Under the pieces are notes generated by a model. The model searched no databases. It saw only the letters and a list, made by a program, of their open reading frames with translations, and was not told the origin of the DNA. DNA of 64,000 bases. Source: Tersicoccus sp. Bi-70. GTDB lineage: Bacteria > Actinomycetota > Actinomycetes > Actinomycetales > Micrococcaceae. The position numbers and the translations under genes are program-made. Below are positions 9,346 to 24,258 of the stretch, piece by piece; position 1 is the first letter of the stretch; every line of letters starts with the position of its first letter. The DNA lies in contig NZ_MIEU01000016.1 in the NCBI RefSeq assembly GCF_001968825.1, positions 310,001 to 374,000 of the forward strand, written 5' to 3'.

Positions 9346-10872
9346 CTATTCCTTCTCTCGGGTCATGTGGTGCATGAGGGTCTCCTGGGTGGCCTCCGCG
9401 ATCGGGACCTCGCCCGTCACCCGGCCACCGGCGAGGGTGTAGATGCGGTCGCAGATGCCGAGGAGCTCGGGGAGCTCGGAGGAGATGACGATGATCGCCT
9501 TCCCCTCGCCGGCCAGCCTCGCGATGATCGAGTAGATCTCGTACTTGGCTCCCACGTCGATGCCGCGGGTCGGCTCGTCGAGGATCAGCACGTCGGGGTC
9601 GGAGAACATCCACTTGCTCAGCACGACCTTCTGCTGATTGCCGCCCGAGAGCTTGCCGACGACGGCGGCCACGGAGGGAGCCTTGATGTTCATGCTCTTG
9701 CGGTAGTCCTCCGCGACGAGCGTCTCCCGGTTGCTGTCCACCCAGCCCCGCGGCGCGAGCTTGCGCAGCCCCGCGGTCGAGATGTTCCGCTTGATGTCCT
9801 CGATGAGGTTGAGGCCGTAGTACTTGCGGTCCTCGGTCGCATAGGCGATGCCGTGCCGGATCGAACCGGCCACGGTGGACGTGTCGATCTCCTTGCCGTC
9901 CTTGATCACCCGGCCCGAGACGGCCTGCCCGTAGGTGCGCCCGAAGACGCTCATCGCCAGCTCGGTGCGCCCGGCGCCCATCAGCCCGGCCAGCCCCACG
10001 ACCTCGCCGCGACGCACGGAGATCGAGGCGTTCTGCACGACCATCCGGGTGGGATCCTGCGGGTGCCGGACCGACCAGTCCTCGATGCGCAGCGCCTCCT
10101 CGCCCGGGTGCGGGTCGCGCTCGGGGTAGAGGCTCTCGAGCTCGCGGCCCACCATGCCCCGGATGATCCGCTCCTGGGTGACCCCGTCGGACAGCCGCAG
10201 GGTCTCGATGGTCCGGCCGTCGCGGATGATCGTGACCGCGTCCGCGACCCGCCGGATCTCGTTGAGCTTGTGGCTGATGATGATGCTGGTGACGCCCTGC
10301 CCCTTCAGGTGCAGGATCAGGTCGAGCAGGTGGCCCGAGTCCTCGTCGTTCAGGGCGGCCGTGGGCTCGTCGAGGATCAGCAGCTTGACCTGCTTGGACA
10401 GGGCCTTGGCGATCTCGACGAGCTGCTGCTTGCCGACGCTGATGTGCTGGACCGGGGTGGCCGGGTTCTCGTCCAGGCCGACGCGCGCCAGCAGCTTGGC
10501 CGCCTCGAGGTTGGTCTTCTGCCAGTCCACCCAGCCGCGCCTCGCCTGTTCGTTGCCCAGGTAGATGTTCTCGGCGATGGAGAGGAAGGGGCTGAGCGCG
10601 AGCTCCTGGTGGATGATCACGATGCCGCGCTTCTCGCTGTCGGAGATGCCGGAGAACCGGCACGGCTCGCCCTCGAACAGGATGTCGCCGTCGAAGGAAC
10701 CGTGGGGGTACACACCGGAGAGCACCTTCATGAGGGTGGACTTCCCGGCGCCGTTCTCGCCGCAGATGGCGTGGACCTCGCCGCGCTCGACGTCGAGGCT
10801 GACGTCCGAGAGCGCCTTGACGCCGGGGAAGGTCTTGGTGATGCTGCGCATCGAGAGAATGGGGGTCGACAT
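9346..10872 (-). CDS. mmsA: Monosaccharide ABC transporter ATPase with two nucleotide-binding domains (GguA/XylG-like)
   Basis: A 508-residue tandem ATPase, as in all CUT2 sugar importers. Domain 1 has Walker [10 protein letters not shown] (about residues 38-46) and Walker [12 protein letters not shown]; its ABC signature is degenerate, HISVGKQQ. Domain 2 (from about residue 255) has a degenerate P-loop, [10 protein letters not shown], a full signature LSGGNQQKV and Walker [12 protein letters not shown]. This asymmetry is typical of XylG/RbsA/GguA proteins. Located between the binding-protein and permease genes; it energises uptake of a pentose or hexose. Confidence 0.94.
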   Translation of the reverse strand: MSTPILSMRSITKTFPGVKALSDVSLDVERGEVHAICGENGAGKSTLMKVLSGVYPHGSFDGDILFEGEPCRFSGISDSEKRGIVIIHQELALSPFLSIAENIYLGNEQARRGWVDWQKTNLEAAKLLARVGLDENPATPVQHISVGKQQLVEIAKALSKQVKLLILDEPTAALNDEDSGHLLDLILHLKGQGVTSIIISHKLNEIRRVADAVTIIRDGRTIETLRLSDGVTQERIIRGMVGRELESLYPERDPHPGEEALRIEDWSVRHPQDPTRMVVQNASISVRRGEVVGLAGLMGAGRTELAMSVFGRTYGQAVSGRVIKDGKEIDTSTVAGSIRHGIAYATEDRKYYGLNLIEDIKRNISTAGLRKLAPRGWVDSNRETLVAEDYRKSMNIKAPSVAAVVGKLSGGNQQKVVLSKWMFSDPDVLILDEPTRGIDVGAKYEIYSIIARLAGEGKAIIVISSELPELLGICDRIYTLAGGRVTGEVPIAEATQETLMHHMTREKE

Positions 10873-10952
10873 CGTGACCGCTGCCTCCTGGCACTACCGG
10901 GAAATGGTCGAGCAGGTGGGGGCCGCCGGTCGGCGGCCCCCACCCTCGGGTG

Positions 10953-12083
10953 TTACTTGAGGTCCGACGCCGTGTAGTAGCCGGAGTCCACGAGTTCCTT
11001 CTGGTAGTTGTCCTTCGTGATGACGACCGACTTCAGCAGGAAGGCCGGGACGACCTTGACCTTGTTGTTGTAGCTCTTGGTGTCGTTCACCTCGGGCTGC
11101 TTGCCCTTGAGCAGGTCGTCGACCATGGTGACGGCCTGGGCACCGAGCTTGCGGGTGTCCTTGAAGATCGTCGAGTACTGCTGGCCCGAGACGATCGACT
11201 TGACCGAGGCCTTCTCGGCGTCCTGGCCGGTGACGACGGGCAGCTTGCTGGCGCTGTAGCCGCCGGCGCCGGTCAGCGCGGAGATGATGCCGATCGACAG
11301 GCCGTCGTAGGGCGAGAGCACGCCGTCGAGCTTCTTGCCGGAGCTGTAGGCGCTGGAGATGATGTCCTCCATGCGCTTCTGGGCGACGGAGGCCTGCCAC
11401 CGCAGGATCGCGGCCTGGTTGAAGTTCTTCTGACCGCTGGGCACCTTCAGGGTGCCGGCGTCCAGGTACGGCTTCAGGGTGTCCATCGCGCCGTTCCAGA
11501 AGAAGCTGGCGTTGTTGTCGTCGGGGCTGCCGGCGAACAGTTCGATGTTGAATGGGCCCTTGCCGTCGACCTTCTTCCCGCTCGCGTCGACGAGGCCGAG
11601 GCCGGTCAGCAGCGAGGTGGCCTGCTGCACGCCCACCTGGTAGTTGTCGAAGGTCGTGTAGTAGTCGACGTTCGGCGAGCCGTTGATGAGGCGGTCGTAC
11701 GCGATGACCTTCACGTTCTGCTGCTTCGCCTTGTCGAGCACGTCGGTCAGCGTGGTGCCGTCGATCGCCGCGATGATGAGCGCCTTGGCGCCCTTGGTCA
11801 GCATGTTCTCGATCTGCGACACCTGGGTGGGGATGTCGTCGTTGGCGTACTGCAGGTCGGTCTTGTAACCGAGCTTCTTGAGCGAGTCCTGCACGTTGTT
11901 GCCGTCGGCGATCCACCGCTCGGACGTCTGGGTGGGCATCGAGATGCCGACCAGGGAATCGCTCGCCGCGGCGCTGCCGCTGCTGTCGGAACCGGCGGCG
12001 CTGCCCCGGGCGCCGCAACCGGTCAGGGCCACGAGCACGGCCAGGACGAGGGCGAGGACGCCCCAGGACTTCTTGAACTTCAC
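10953..12083 (-). CDS. Sugar-binding lipoprotein of the CUT2 ABC transporter (ChvE/XylF-like)
   Basis: A 376-residue extracellular binding protein. A basic N-terminus, a hydrophobic helix and the lipobox ALTGC give a lipidated Cys23, so it is anchored to the outer face of the membrane. A Ser/Ala-rich spacer leads into a periplasmic-binding-protein fold starting near [15 protein letters not shown]. Segments such as [12 protein letters not shown] and VIAYDRLI are typical of the ChvE/XylF group that binds arabinose, galactose, glucose or xylose; the exact sugar cannot be read from sequence. It is first in its operon, preceded by a promoter with three LacI-type palindromes. Confidence 0.92.
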   Translation of the reverse strand: MKFKKSWGVLALVLAVLVALTGCGARGSAAGSDSSGSAAASDSLVGISMPTQTSERWIADGNNVQDSLKKLGYKTDLQYANDDIPTQVSQIENMLTKGAKALIIAAIDGTTLTDVLDKAKQQNVKVIAYDRLINGSPNVDYYTTFDNYQVGVQQATSLLTGLGLVDASGKKVDGKGPFNIELFAGSPDDNNASFFWNGAMDTLKPYLDAGTLKVPSGQKNFNQAAILRWQASVAQKRMEDIISSAYSSGKKLDGVLSPYDGLSIGIISALTGAGGYSASKLPVVTGQDAEKASVKSIVSGQQYSTIFKDTRKLGAQAVTMVDDLLKGKQPEVNDTKSYNNKVKVVPAFLLKSVVITKDNYQKELVDSGYYTASDLK

Positions 12084-12243
12084 GATGGTCTCCTCCCGCA
12101 GGACGAATGCCTGCGAACTGGTGCTGTGGGACTAGCGCCCTTGCCGGTCCGGTTCGGCGGCCCCTGCCGTCGGCGCCCGGCCGCCGGCCGTGCCCCTCGT
12201 GGCAGCTCCCGCCTCACCAGTTCCGCGGCAGCGCTGCCGGCGG

Positions 12244-12257
12244 TGAGAACGTTCACA
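12244..12257. promoter_or_regulatory. LacI-type operator O1
   Basis: TGAGAACGTTCACA, a 14-bp palindrome with one mismatch around a central CG. It lies just downstream of the expected transcription start of the sugar transporter operon, where a bound repressor would block initiation or early elongation. One of three copies of the consensus TGTGAACGTTCACA here. Confidence 0.8.
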
Positions 12258-12265
12258 ACGGCACC

Positions 12266-12294
12266 ACAGTAGGGGTGGCCCCGGTGTGAGTCAA
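12266..12294 (-). promoter_or_regulatory. Promoter of the sugar transporter operon
   Basis: On the minus strand a -35 TTGACT (12294-12289) is separated by exactly 17 bases from a -10 TACTGT (12271-12266), close to consensus for the main sigma factor. The start point would be near 12259. Operator O1 covers the region just downstream and O2 lies just upstream of the -35, so the promoter is boxed in by two repressor sites. The leader to the ATG at 12083 would be about 175 bases. Confidence 0.75.
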
Positions 12295-12301
12295 GACACT
12301 T

Positions 12302-12315
12302 TGTGAACGTTCGCA
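12302..12315. promoter_or_regulatory. LacI-type operator O2
   Basis: TGTGAACGTTCGCA, one mismatch from a perfect palindrome, centred 58 bp from O1 and 44 bp from O3. It lies immediately upstream of the transporter -35 and could serve both divergent promoters or allow looping. Confidence 0.8.
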
Positions 12316-12331
12316 ACCCGTGTCGCGATGC

Positions 12332-12361
12332 TTGACGTTTCACGCTGTGAGCGTTCACACT
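12332..12361 (+). promoter_or_regulatory. Promoter of the LacI-family gene with operator O3 inside it
   Basis: TTGACG at 12332-12337 is a good -35 for the plus strand; the -10 about 17-18 bases on is weak (near CACACT). The operator TGTGAGCGTTCACA (12346-12359) fills the spacer and the -10, which would give autorepression of the regulator gene. Confidence 0.55.
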
Positions 12362-12526
12362 GAGCGCGGTCTCTCCCACCGGTCGTGCCCGGTCGGCTCC
12401 GTCGAGCGACGGGCCGCCGTCGCCCGCCGGTCCCGAGCCTCGACGCCGACGGTGGCGCCCGCCGAGCGGCGTGCTGTCCCCGGCCGGAAGCACCGACATA
12501 CCGTAGGCACGAAGGAGAGAGGATCC

Positions 12527-13549
12527 ATGAGCATCCAACCCGCCTCACGCCGCGCCCCGGTGATGAAGGACGTCGCGAGGATCGCCGGCGTCTCGTACCA
12601 GACCGTGTCCCGGGTCCTCAACCAGCACCCGAACGTCAGCGCGGGCGCCCGCGAACGGGTCGAGGCCGCGATCGCCGAACTCGGGTACCGGCCCAACCCT
12701 GCCGCCCGCAGCCTCGTCACCCGCCGGTCCCGGACGATCGGGGTTCTCGCCTCGGAGCTGGCGCAGTACGGGCCGGCCCGGACGCTGCTCGGCCTCGAGC
12801 AGGCCGCCCGCGACGTCGGCTACTTCGTCAGCATCGTCACCCTGCGCACGGTGACCCCCCAGGCGGTCCGGGACGCCGTCGACCATTTCGGTGACCACGG
12901 CGTGGACGGACTCGTCGTCGTCGTCCCCCACCCCGGGCTGCTCGAGGAACTGGACCGGGTGGCCCCCGGCTTCCCCGTCGTCGCGGCGACCTCGGACCCG
13001 CTGCGGCCCCTGGCCGGCGCCGGCGTGGACCAGCGCCTCGGCGCCCGCCTCGCGGTCCGGCACCTGCTCGAGCTCGGCCACACGAGCATCGGGCACCTCG
13101 CCGGACCCCTGGACTGGTACGACGCCGCCGAACGGGTCGCGGGCTGGCGGGAGACCCTCGAGCAGGCCGGACTGACCGCCGACCTGCTCGTCGAGGGCGA
13201 CTGGACCGCGGCCCGCGGTTACGAAGTGGGCCGGGAGCTGGCCGCCGGCCGGACGGCCACCGCGATGCTGGTGGGCAACGACCAGATGGCCCTGGGGCTG
13301 CTCCGCGGCATCCAGGAGGCCGGACTGCGCGTGCCGGAGGACCTCAGCGTGGTCGGCTACGACGACCAGCCCGAGTCCGCCTACTTCTTCCCACCGCTGA
13401 CCACGGTGCGCCAGGACTTCGAGGAACTGGGCCGGCGCTGCATCGGGGCGCTGCTCGGCGAGCTCGACGCCGGGGCCCGGGAGTCCCGCGGCGTCGTCGA
13501 ACCCCGCCTCGTGGTCCGCTCGACGACGGGTCGTCCGGTAGTCTCGTAG
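12527..13549 (+). CDS. LacI-family transcriptional repressor
   Basis: A 340-residue regulator. An N-terminal helix-turn-helix (about residues 13-36, [17 protein letters not shown]) is followed by the hinge helix [12 protein letters not shown] and a periplasmic-binding-protein-like effector domain (about 70-330) ending in the usual [13 protein letters not shown] tail. ATG 12527 has GGAGAGAGG just upstream; a longer in-frame start at 12320 would run through the operators and is rejected. It is divergent from the sugar transporter, and the three TGTGAACGTTCACA-like palindromes between the genes are its obvious targets, so it probably represses uptake until the sugar or a derivative binds. Confidence 0.93.
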   Translation: MSIQPASRRAPVMKDVARIAGVSYQTVSRVLNQHPNVSAGARERVEAAIAELGYRPNPAARSLVTRRSRTIGVLASELAQYGPARTLLGLEQAARDVGYFVSIVTLRTVTPQAVRDAVDHFGDHGVDGLVVVVPHPGLLEELDRVAPGFPVVAATSDPLRPLAGAGVDQRLGARLAVRHLLELGHTSIGHLAGPLDWYDAAERVAGWRETLEQAGLTADLLVEGDWTAARGYEVGRELAAGRTATAMLVGNDQMALGLLRGIQEAGLRVPEDLSVVGYDDQPESAYFFPPLTTVRQDFEELGRRCIGALLGELDAGARESRGVVEPRLVVRSTTGRPVVS

Positions 13550-13623
13550 GCAGGTGTGCCGGGAAGTCTGGTCGGCGTCGTCCTGTCCTGCGCGCCTCGC
13601 GGCGCACGACCCCGGAGCCGCCC

Positions 13624-14970
13624 GTGACCGACCACACCCCTGATTCCACCCCCGCCCCCGATGCTGCCCCCTCGCCCGCCGCCCGCGTGTCGGAAGCCGC
13701 CAAGCGGACGATCCTCGGCCGAGGAAGCCGCCGCGAGGACCGCCGCATCGGCGAGATCCTCCGCCGGGAGACCGTCGGCGGGATGCTGCTGCTCGCCGCC
13801 ACGGCACTCGCCGTGCTCTGGGCCAACTCCCCCTGGGCCGCCGGCTACACGACGTTGCGTGACACCCACCTGTCCCTCGGCGTCCTCCACCTCGACCTGA
13901 CCGTCGGCGCTTGGGCCGCGGACGGCCTGCTCGCCCTCTTCTTCTTCCTCGTCGGACTCGAACTGAAGAAGGAATTCGTCGTCGGCGACCTGCGGGACAT
14001 GTCCCGCGCGATCGTCCCGGTCGCTGCGGCGTTCGGCGGCGTCGCCGTCCCCGCCCTGATCTACGTCCTCGTCACCGCCTCCTCCGGTCCGGAGGCACTG
14101 CGCGGCTGGGCGGTCCCAACGGCCACCGACATCGCGTTCGCGCTCGCGGTCCTCGCCGTGATCGGCTCGCACCTGCCGTCGGCGCTGCGTACGTTCCTGC
14201 TCACGCTCGCCGTCGTCGACGACCTGATCGCCATCGTCATCATCGCGCTCGTCTACACCGCGGACCTCCAGCCGCTCTACCTGCTGGCCGCCCTCGCGCC
14301 GCTGCTGCTCTTCGCCGTCATCGCCCAACGCCGTGAGCGCCTCTTCCGGCTCCGGCCGGGCGCCGCGACGCTCCTCCTGCTCCCCCTGGCCCTGGTCACC
14401 TGGTGGCTCGTGCACGCCTCCGGCGTCCACGCCACGATCGCCGGGGTGCTGCTCGGCCTGACCGTGCCGGTGCGGGTGCGGACACGAACCCCGGAGACCC
14501 ACGACATGGAGGGGCTGGCCGAGACGTTCGAGCACCGGTTGCGGCCCCTCTCCACGGGCGTCGCCGTGCCGGTCTTCGCGTTCTTCTCCGCCGGCGTCGC
14601 GCTCGGCGGCTGGGAGGGCATCCGGGCCACGGCGACGGACCCGGTGGCGATCGGCATCGCGGTGGGCCTGATCGCGGGCAAGACGATCGGCATCCTCGGC
14701 ACGACGTGGTTGCTCACCCGGACCACGCGGGCGCGGCTGGACCCGACGGTCGGGTGGCCGGACCTCGCCGGCATCGCCGTGCTCGGCGGCATCGGCTTCA
14801 CCGTGTCCCTACTCGTGGCGGAGCTGAGCTTCGCCACCACCAGCCCGCACCACGACCACGCGAAGGTCGCGATCCTCGCGGGGTCGCTGACCGCCGCCGT
14901 GCTCGCCTCGATCGTGCTGCGACTGCGCAACCGGCACCACCGCCGGCGCGCCATCCATCGCGTGGGATGA
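13624..14970 (+). CDS. nhaA: Na+/H+ antiporter NhaA
   Basis: A 448-residue membrane antiporter that exchanges protons for Na+. The unwound-helix region [10 protein letters not shown] and the ion-binding pair Asp199-Asp200 (in VVDDLIAIV; equivalent to E. coli Asp163/Asp164) are present, with about 12 hydrophobic helices. The N-terminal 45 residues are polar with basic clusters ([11 protein letters not shown]) and cytosolic. GTG 13624 is used; the gene begins 74 bases after the lacI stop, so it may have its own promoter. Nothing ties it to the transporter or polysaccharide genes. Confidence 0.95.
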   Translation: MTDHTPDSTPAPDAAPSPAARVSEAAKRTILGRGSRREDRRIGEILRRETVGGMLLLAATALAVLWANSPWAAGYTTLRDTHLSLGVLHLDLTVGAWAADGLLALFFFLVGLELKKEFVVGDLRDMSRAIVPVAAAFGGVAVPALIYVLVTASSGPEALRGWAVPTATDIAFALAVLAVIGSHLPSALRTFLLTLAVVDDLIAIVIIALVYTADLQPLYLLAALAPLLLFAVIAQRRERLFRLRPGAATLLLLPLALVTWWLVHASGVHATIAGVLLGLTVPVRVRTRTPETHDMEGLAETFEHRLRPLSTGVAVPVFAFFSAGVALGGWEGIRATATDPVAIGIAVGLIAGKTIGILGTTWLLTRTTRARLDPTVGWPDLAGIAVLGGIGFTVSLLVAELSFATTSPHHDHAKVAILAGSLTAAVLASIVLRLRNRHHRRRAIHRVG

Positions 14971-15043
14971 GTCGGCGGCCGCGTCGCGGATGGCGGCCCC
15001 GGCCGAACCGCCGGCCGCTGCGCCCGGCCCCAGGACGAGTCAG

Positions 15044-15049
15044 TATCCT
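15044..15049 (+). promoter_or_regulatory. -10 box for a probably leaderless VanZ-family mRNA
   Basis: TATCCT ends 6 bases before the ATG at 15056, where a transcript would start at or next to the start codon. No Shine-Dalgarno sequence is visible, which fits a leaderless transcript. No clear -35. Confidence 0.4.
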
Positions 15050-15055
15050 GAGCCC

Positions 15056-15571
15056 ATGCCTTCCCGTCCCGACGCCGGCGCCCGGCTCCGGGCGGCCCGC
15101 CACAGCCTCGCGGTGCTCCTGGCGATCGCGTACGGCGGCACGCTGGCCTTCCTCACCCTTCGGCCCGAGCGTGCCGACGCTGGCATCGACGCCTCGCTGC
15201 TCGCCCTGCTGGCCCGGCTGCGCGCCGCCGGCTGGTCCTGGGCCGAGTACGGCGCGGTGGAGTGGCTGGCCAACATCGCCCTGTTCGTCCCGGCCGGGCT
15301 GTTCCTCGCCCTCGTGCTGCCCCCGCTGGCCCGCTGGTGGGGTGTCGCGATCGGCGCCGTCGCCTCCGGGGCGATCGAGACGGCGCAGGCGCTGTTCCTG
15401 CCCACCCGCGTCGCCTCCCTCGCCGACGTGGCGGCCAACACGCTCGGGTCCGCGCTCGGCGTCGCGGTGGTCGTGGCCGGCGCCTGGGCCTGGACGGCCG
15501 GGACCGCGCGACGCCGCCGTCGGACACCGGCCCTGGCCGCGCGCCCGGCCGGGGGCGCACCTCCGCGTTGA
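15056..15571 (+). CDS. VanZ-family membrane protein
   Basis: A 171-residue protein with four hydrophobic segments. It carries the VanZ-family signature: a conserved polar segment ending in LANIALFVPAG (about residues 76-86), an intramembrane Glu/Thr in GAIETAQ (about 109-115), and SLADVAANTLGSALG (about 124-138). VanZ proteins are small membrane proteins; the founding member lowers teicoplanin sensitivity, but most family members have no known role. A basic tail (RRRRR) follows the last helix. It sits just before ugd at the edge of the polysaccharide locus. Confidence 0.85.
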   Translation: MPSRPDAGARLRAARHSLAVLLAIAYGGTLAFLTLRPERADAGIDASLLALLARLRAAGWSWAEYGAVEWLANIALFVPAGLFLALVLPPLARWWGVAIGAVASGAIETAQALFLPTRVASLADVAANTLGSALGVAVVVAGAWAWTAGTARRRRRTPALAARPAGGAPPR

Positions 15572-15667
15572 CCTGCGGGTCACCTCGTCGTCGACCCGCG
15601 TTCGGGCCCTGGCCCCGGCACCCCATATGCTGACCGCGGCAGGGTCGTGGGGCGAAAGGCTGATGGC

Positions 15668-17029
15668 GTGAGAATCTCGGTGATCGGGTGCGGCTACCTC
15701 GGAGCGGTGCATGCCGCGTGCATGGCCGCGCTCGGCCATGACGTGGTGGGGGTCGACGTCGACGCGGGCAAGATCGCCGCGCTGCAGTCCGCGGCGGCGC
15801 CCTTCTACGAGCCGGGGCTGAACGAGCTGCTCGCCGACATCCAGGCGCGTGGTTCCGGTGAAGGCGCCGGTGACCGGGCCGGGGAGGGCGGGCACGCGGG
15901 CAGTCTGCGGTTCACCACCGACCTCGCGCAGATCGCCGGGGCCCGCGCGCACTTCGTGTGCGTCGGCACCCCGCAGCGGCGCGGGGAGAACGCCGCGGAC
16001 CTGCGGTTCGTCGATGCCGCGTTCGCCTCCGCCGCCGAGCACCTGGCCCCCGGCGATCTCATCATCGGCAAGTCCACGGTGCCGGTCGGCACCGCACGGC
16101 GCCTCGCCGAGCAGCTGCACCGCACCAACCCCGACGCACGGCTGGTGTGGAACCCGGAGTTCCTGCGCGAGGGGCACGCCGTCACCGACACCCTGCACCC
16201 CGACCGGCTCGTCTACGGTATCCCCGACGACGAGCAGCGGGACGCCACCGCGGCGGTGCTCGACGACGTGTACGCGACCCCGCTCGCGGGTGGGTCCGCC
16301 CGGCTGATCACCGACTACCCGACCGCGGAACTGGTCAAGACCGCGGCCAACTCCTTCCTCGCCACGAAGATCTCCTTCATCAACGCGATGGCGGAACTGT
16401 GTGAGGCCTCCGGTGCGGACGTCACGGAGCTCGCCGACGCGATCGGCCTGGACGACCGGATCGGCCGGAAGTTCCTCAACGCCGGGCTCGGCTTCGGCGG
16501 CGGTTGCCTGCCCAAGGACATCCGGGCGTTCATGGCCCGGGCCGGGGAACTGGGTGCGGACCAGGCCCTGACCTTCCTGCGCGAGGTCGACTCGATCAAC
16601 ATGCGCCGCCGGATCCGGATGGTCGAGCTGGCCCGGGAGGTCTGCGACGGCTCGTTCCTGAACAAGAAGATCGCGGTGCTCGGCGCCGCGTTCAAGCCGG
16701 AGAGCGACGACGTGCGGGACTCCCCCGCCCTGAACGTCGCCGCGCAGATCCAGCTGCAGGGCGGCAACGTCGTCGTCACCGACCCGAAAGCCCTCGCCAA
16801 CGCCGAGCACCGGTTCCCGGACCTGCAGTTCGAGGAGGATCTGACGGCCGCACTCACCGGCGCGGACGCCGTGCTGCTGCTGACCGAGTGGCCGCAGTTC
16901 ACCGGGCTGGACCCGGAGGCGACCGGGGCGCTGGTGCGCACCCGACGCATCCTGGACGGGCGCAACGTGCTCACCCCCGCGACCTGGCGCGCGGCCGGCT
17001 GGACGTACCGGGCCCTCGGACGCCCCTGA
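15668..17029 (+). CDS. ugd: UDP-glucose 6-dehydrogenase
   Basis: A 453-residue NAD-dependent enzyme that oxidises UDP-glucose twice to UDP-glucuronate, a precursor for acidic polysaccharides. The N-terminal Rossmann motif GCGYLG starts at residue 7, the catalytic Cys280 lies in GFGGGCLPKD, and the C-terminal domain has the usual LGAAFKPESDDVRDSPAL. Residues 60-75 contain a Gly/Glu/Arg-rich insertion. GTG 15668 is chosen because GAAAGG precedes it and it removes residues upstream of the Rossmann strand. A TATGCT -10-like box is at 15626-15631. First gene of the polysaccharide locus. Confidence 0.95.
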   Translation: MRISVIGCGYLGAVHAACMAALGHDVVGVDVDAGKIAALQSAAAPFYEPGLNELLADIQARGSGEGAGDRAGEGGHAGSLRFTTDLAQIAGARAHFVCVGTPQRRGENAADLRFVDAAFASAAEHLAPGDLIIGKSTVPVGTARRLAEQLHRTNPDARLVWNPEFLREGHAVTDTLHPDRLVYGIPDDEQRDATAAVLDDVYATPLAGGSARLITDYPTAELVKTAANSFLATKISFINAMAELCEASGADVTELADAIGLDDRIGRKFLNAGLGFGGGCLPKDIRAFMARAGELGADQALTFLREVDSINMRRRIRMVELAREVCDGSFLNKKIAVLGAAFKPESDDVRDSPALNVAAQIQLQGGNVVVTDPKALANAEHRFPDLQFEEDLTAALTGADAVLLLTEWPQFTGLDPEATGALVRTRRILDGRNVLTPATWRAAGWTYRALGRP

Positions 17030-17034
17030 GACGG

Positions 17035-17077
17035 GAGGACGGTCGGGCCACGCTCACGCGCGGTCATGACCGTCCTC
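17035..17077. terminator. Inverted repeat between convergent ugd and a glycosyltransferase gene
   Basis: A perfect 10-bp stem (17035-17044 with 17068-17077) with a 23-base loop, located between two convergent stops. The loop is longer than usual, so the terminator call is moderate. Confidence 0.45.
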
Positions 17078-17087
17078 GTGGCCGCGG

Positions 17088-18238
17088 TCAGACCCGCGCC
17101 ACCGCGCGTGCCACGGCCACGAGTCGGCGATGGAACTGCTCCGGCGCGAACTCGCCCACCGCCCGCTCCCGGGCTCGGCGCGCCCGATCGAGGGCCGCGG
17201 GCCAGTCGTCGACCAGCTCGGCGACCCGGTCGGCCAGGTCGTCGGCGTCGCCGGGTGCGGCCAGCGAGCCGTACCGGCCGTCGTCGACCGTCTCGACCAG
17301 GCCCTGGGTCGCGCTGACGACCACCGGCCGCAGCGCAAGCTGCGCCTCGATCGCGGTGTTGCCGAACGGCTCCACGCGGGACGGGACGAGGGCGATGTCC
17401 GCGTCCGCGAGCGCCGCGGCGACGTCGGCGACGAAACCGGTGAAGGTCACCGCGTCGTCCAGCCCGAGCCGGTGGATCTGCTTGCGCAGCTGCTCCTCGT
17501 ACCACTCGTAGCCCGGGAACACGGACCCGACCAGGGTCAGGGAGGCCGGCACCCCGAGGTCCCGCAGCCGGGCGAGGGCGTCGACGGCGACGTCGGTGCC
17601 CTTGCGCGGCGAGAGCCGCCCGACCACCACGAGCCGGACCGGGCCGTCGAGCCGCTCGCGGGGCGGATCCGGCTCGGCCGGGCCGGGCACGCCGTTGTAC
17701 ACGAGCTCGATCCGCCGGCACAGTCCGGCGATGGCGTCGGTGAGGACCCGCGCGGTGGCCCGCGAGTTGACCACCACCCGGTGCGCGGCGAGCAGGGGCG
17801 CCGCGAGCCCCACCGCCACGAGCCGCGGAACGTCGGACTCCGCCTCGTGCACGTGGGCGAGCACGCGCCGCCCCGTCACGCGGCCGGCGAGCAGCCACCC
17901 GGGGATGGTCAGGGTGTTGACGTAGACGAGGTCAGGCTTCGAGGACTCGATCAACCGCAGCGTGGGCAGCACCGAACGGGCGCTCTGCACCGCCAGCTGT
18001 GCCAGCCCGGAAGGCCGCAGGAACACCTTGCGCAGCACGAGCATGGGTGCCCACGCGATGCGGCAGCGGTACCGCGCCAGCTCGGCCACCAGCGGGCCGT
18101 CGCCGGGCAGGACGACGTCGACGTCCCAGCCGTCCGCCTCGAAGGCGGCGACCGCCTCCAGCAGCATCCGGTCGGAGCCGTAGAGGTCCGGGGAGGGATG
18201 GGCGATGAGCACCCGGGGTGCGGATGTCCGTGGGGCAC

Positions 18239-18242
<4 letters not shown>
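17088..18242 (-). CDS. Glycosyltransferase family 4
   Basis: A 384-residue GT-B enzyme, likely acting in the cytosol on a lipid-linked intermediate. The C-terminal donor-binding domain shows VVGRLSPRKGTDV (about residue 210 on), VTFTGFVADV, and the E-x7-E type motif SRVEPFGNTAIEAQLA. The N-terminal domain begins PRVLIAHPSPDLYGSDRML. No ATG or GTG fits well; the TTG at 18242 overlaps the stop of the upstream gene (ATTGA), suggesting coupling. GTG 18206 is an alternative but would cut into the first strand. Donor and acceptor sugars cannot be told. Confidence 0.85.
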
Positions 18243-23090
<4,848 letters not shown>

Positions 23091-23118
23091 GCACCGGCGG
23101 CCAGGTCAAGCGGCCGGG

Positions 23119-24258
23119 TCAGGCCTCGACGTCGCGTGCGGTGACCGGCTCCGCGGGCACGTCGATAGTGCGGCGTCTCTTCGGGAGCAGGTGCGTCGTG
23201 GGAGTCCGGTCGAGAAAGGGTACGCCGACCCGGTTGGCGGGGCGTTCGACGAAGAACCAGCTGGCGGCCGCAAAGGGCGCCGTGGCGAGCACCGCGACCG
23301 GAACGTAGATCCACGGCCCGGCGTGATGGAGCCCGAGAAGGACCAGTGACTGCTGCACGGGGAACGCGTACAGGTACGTGCCGTAGGAGAAGTCGTTGAC
23401 CCGTCCGATCCGCTTCAGGACGCTGGGGGCGCTGATGCCGGCCCAGAGCGCCGCGTAGGCCAGTGGCAGCGGCGCGAGCTGCCGACCGTAGCCAGTGAGG
23501 CTCACCACGATCAGCACCGCCGTGGCCAGCGCAGCGAGCCGGCCGTCCACCGGGATCCGGTCGGCGAACTTGTAGAGCACGGCGCCGGCGAGGAAGAAGG
23601 TGAGCAGGAAGACGAAGTTGAAGAGGCGCCCGCTCGGAGCCGTCGCGTGCAGGACGAGCGTGGCGGCGGTGCAGAGCACGAAACTGGAGAGCGTGAGCCA
23701 GGCGCGCCGCCGGAACACCGGCAGGCTGTAGCAGAGTCCGACCGCGATGTAGCACCACAGCTCGTAGCGCAGGGTCCACAGCGACCCGTTCCACACACCG
23801 TCCAGGGGTACACCGGCGAGCGTCGCTCCCACTCTGCCTTGATCCCAGATCATCAGGAAGTTCCGCCACAGATAGCCGACCGCAGACCGAAGATTCCATC
23901 CGCCGTCAGTCAGCCCGGCGACGACAGCGAAGCCGAACGCCGTGACCACGAGACAGACCCAGTAACCCGGGAAGATCCGTCGCAATCGGCGCCACGCATA
24001 GGACCAGGCCCGTGACCGTTCACGGCTCTGGGATACCAGGTACCCGCTGACGACGAAGAACCCACCGACCGCGAACGTCCCGAGCTTGAGGTTGCCGAGC
24101 GCCGGTTCCTCACCGAATCCGCCGACCGGCCACGAGTGCGAGACGATGACCAGCACGGCGAAGAGAAGTCGGAGCGCATTCAGCGCGTTGTCACGGGAGT
24201 CCAACCGCGCGACGAGGGTTCGGTCGCGGGCGGCGCCCGACCCCGGAACCGTGCTCAC
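23119..24258 (-). CDS. Acyltransferase 3 family membrane protein
   Basis: A 379-residue integral membrane O-acyltransferase with about ten helices. The family signature is near the N-terminus: NALNALRLLFAVLVIVSHSWP with the catalytic-type His in V-S-H-S, then FFVVSGYLVSQS, and RRIFPGYW. These enzymes move acetyl or similar groups onto sugars of surface polysaccharides or onto peptidoglycan. It has no fused SGNH domain. GTG 24258 overlaps the stop of the upstream cytidylyltransferase gene, so the two are coupled. Codon usage looks a little less GC-biased than in its neighbours. Confidence 0.9.
   Translation of the reverse strand: MSTVPGSGAARDRTLVARLDSRDNALNALRLLFAVLVIVSHSWPVGGFGEEPALGNLKLGTFAVGGFFVVSGYLVSQSRERSRAWSYAWRRLRRIFPGYWVCLVVTAFGFAVVAGLTDGGWNLRSAVGYLWRNFLMIWDQGRVGATLAGVPLDGVWNGSLWTLRYELWCYIAVGLCYSLPVFRRRAWLTLSSFVLCTAATLVLHATAPSGRLFNFVFLLTFFLAGAVLYKFADRIPVDGRLAALATAVLIVVSLTGYGRQLAPLPLAYAALWAGISAPSVLKRIGRVNDFSYGTYLYAFPVQQSLVLLGLHHAGPWIYVPVAVLATAPFAAASWFFVERPANRVGVPFLDRTPTTHLLPKRRRTIDVPAEPVTARDVEA

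Noticed and set aside
8040-12083. Assignment of the ABC transporter to ribose (Rbs)
   Set aside because: The permease is too long for RbsC and the binding protein resembles the ChvE/XylF group; no ribokinase lies nearby. A broader monosaccharide label is safer.
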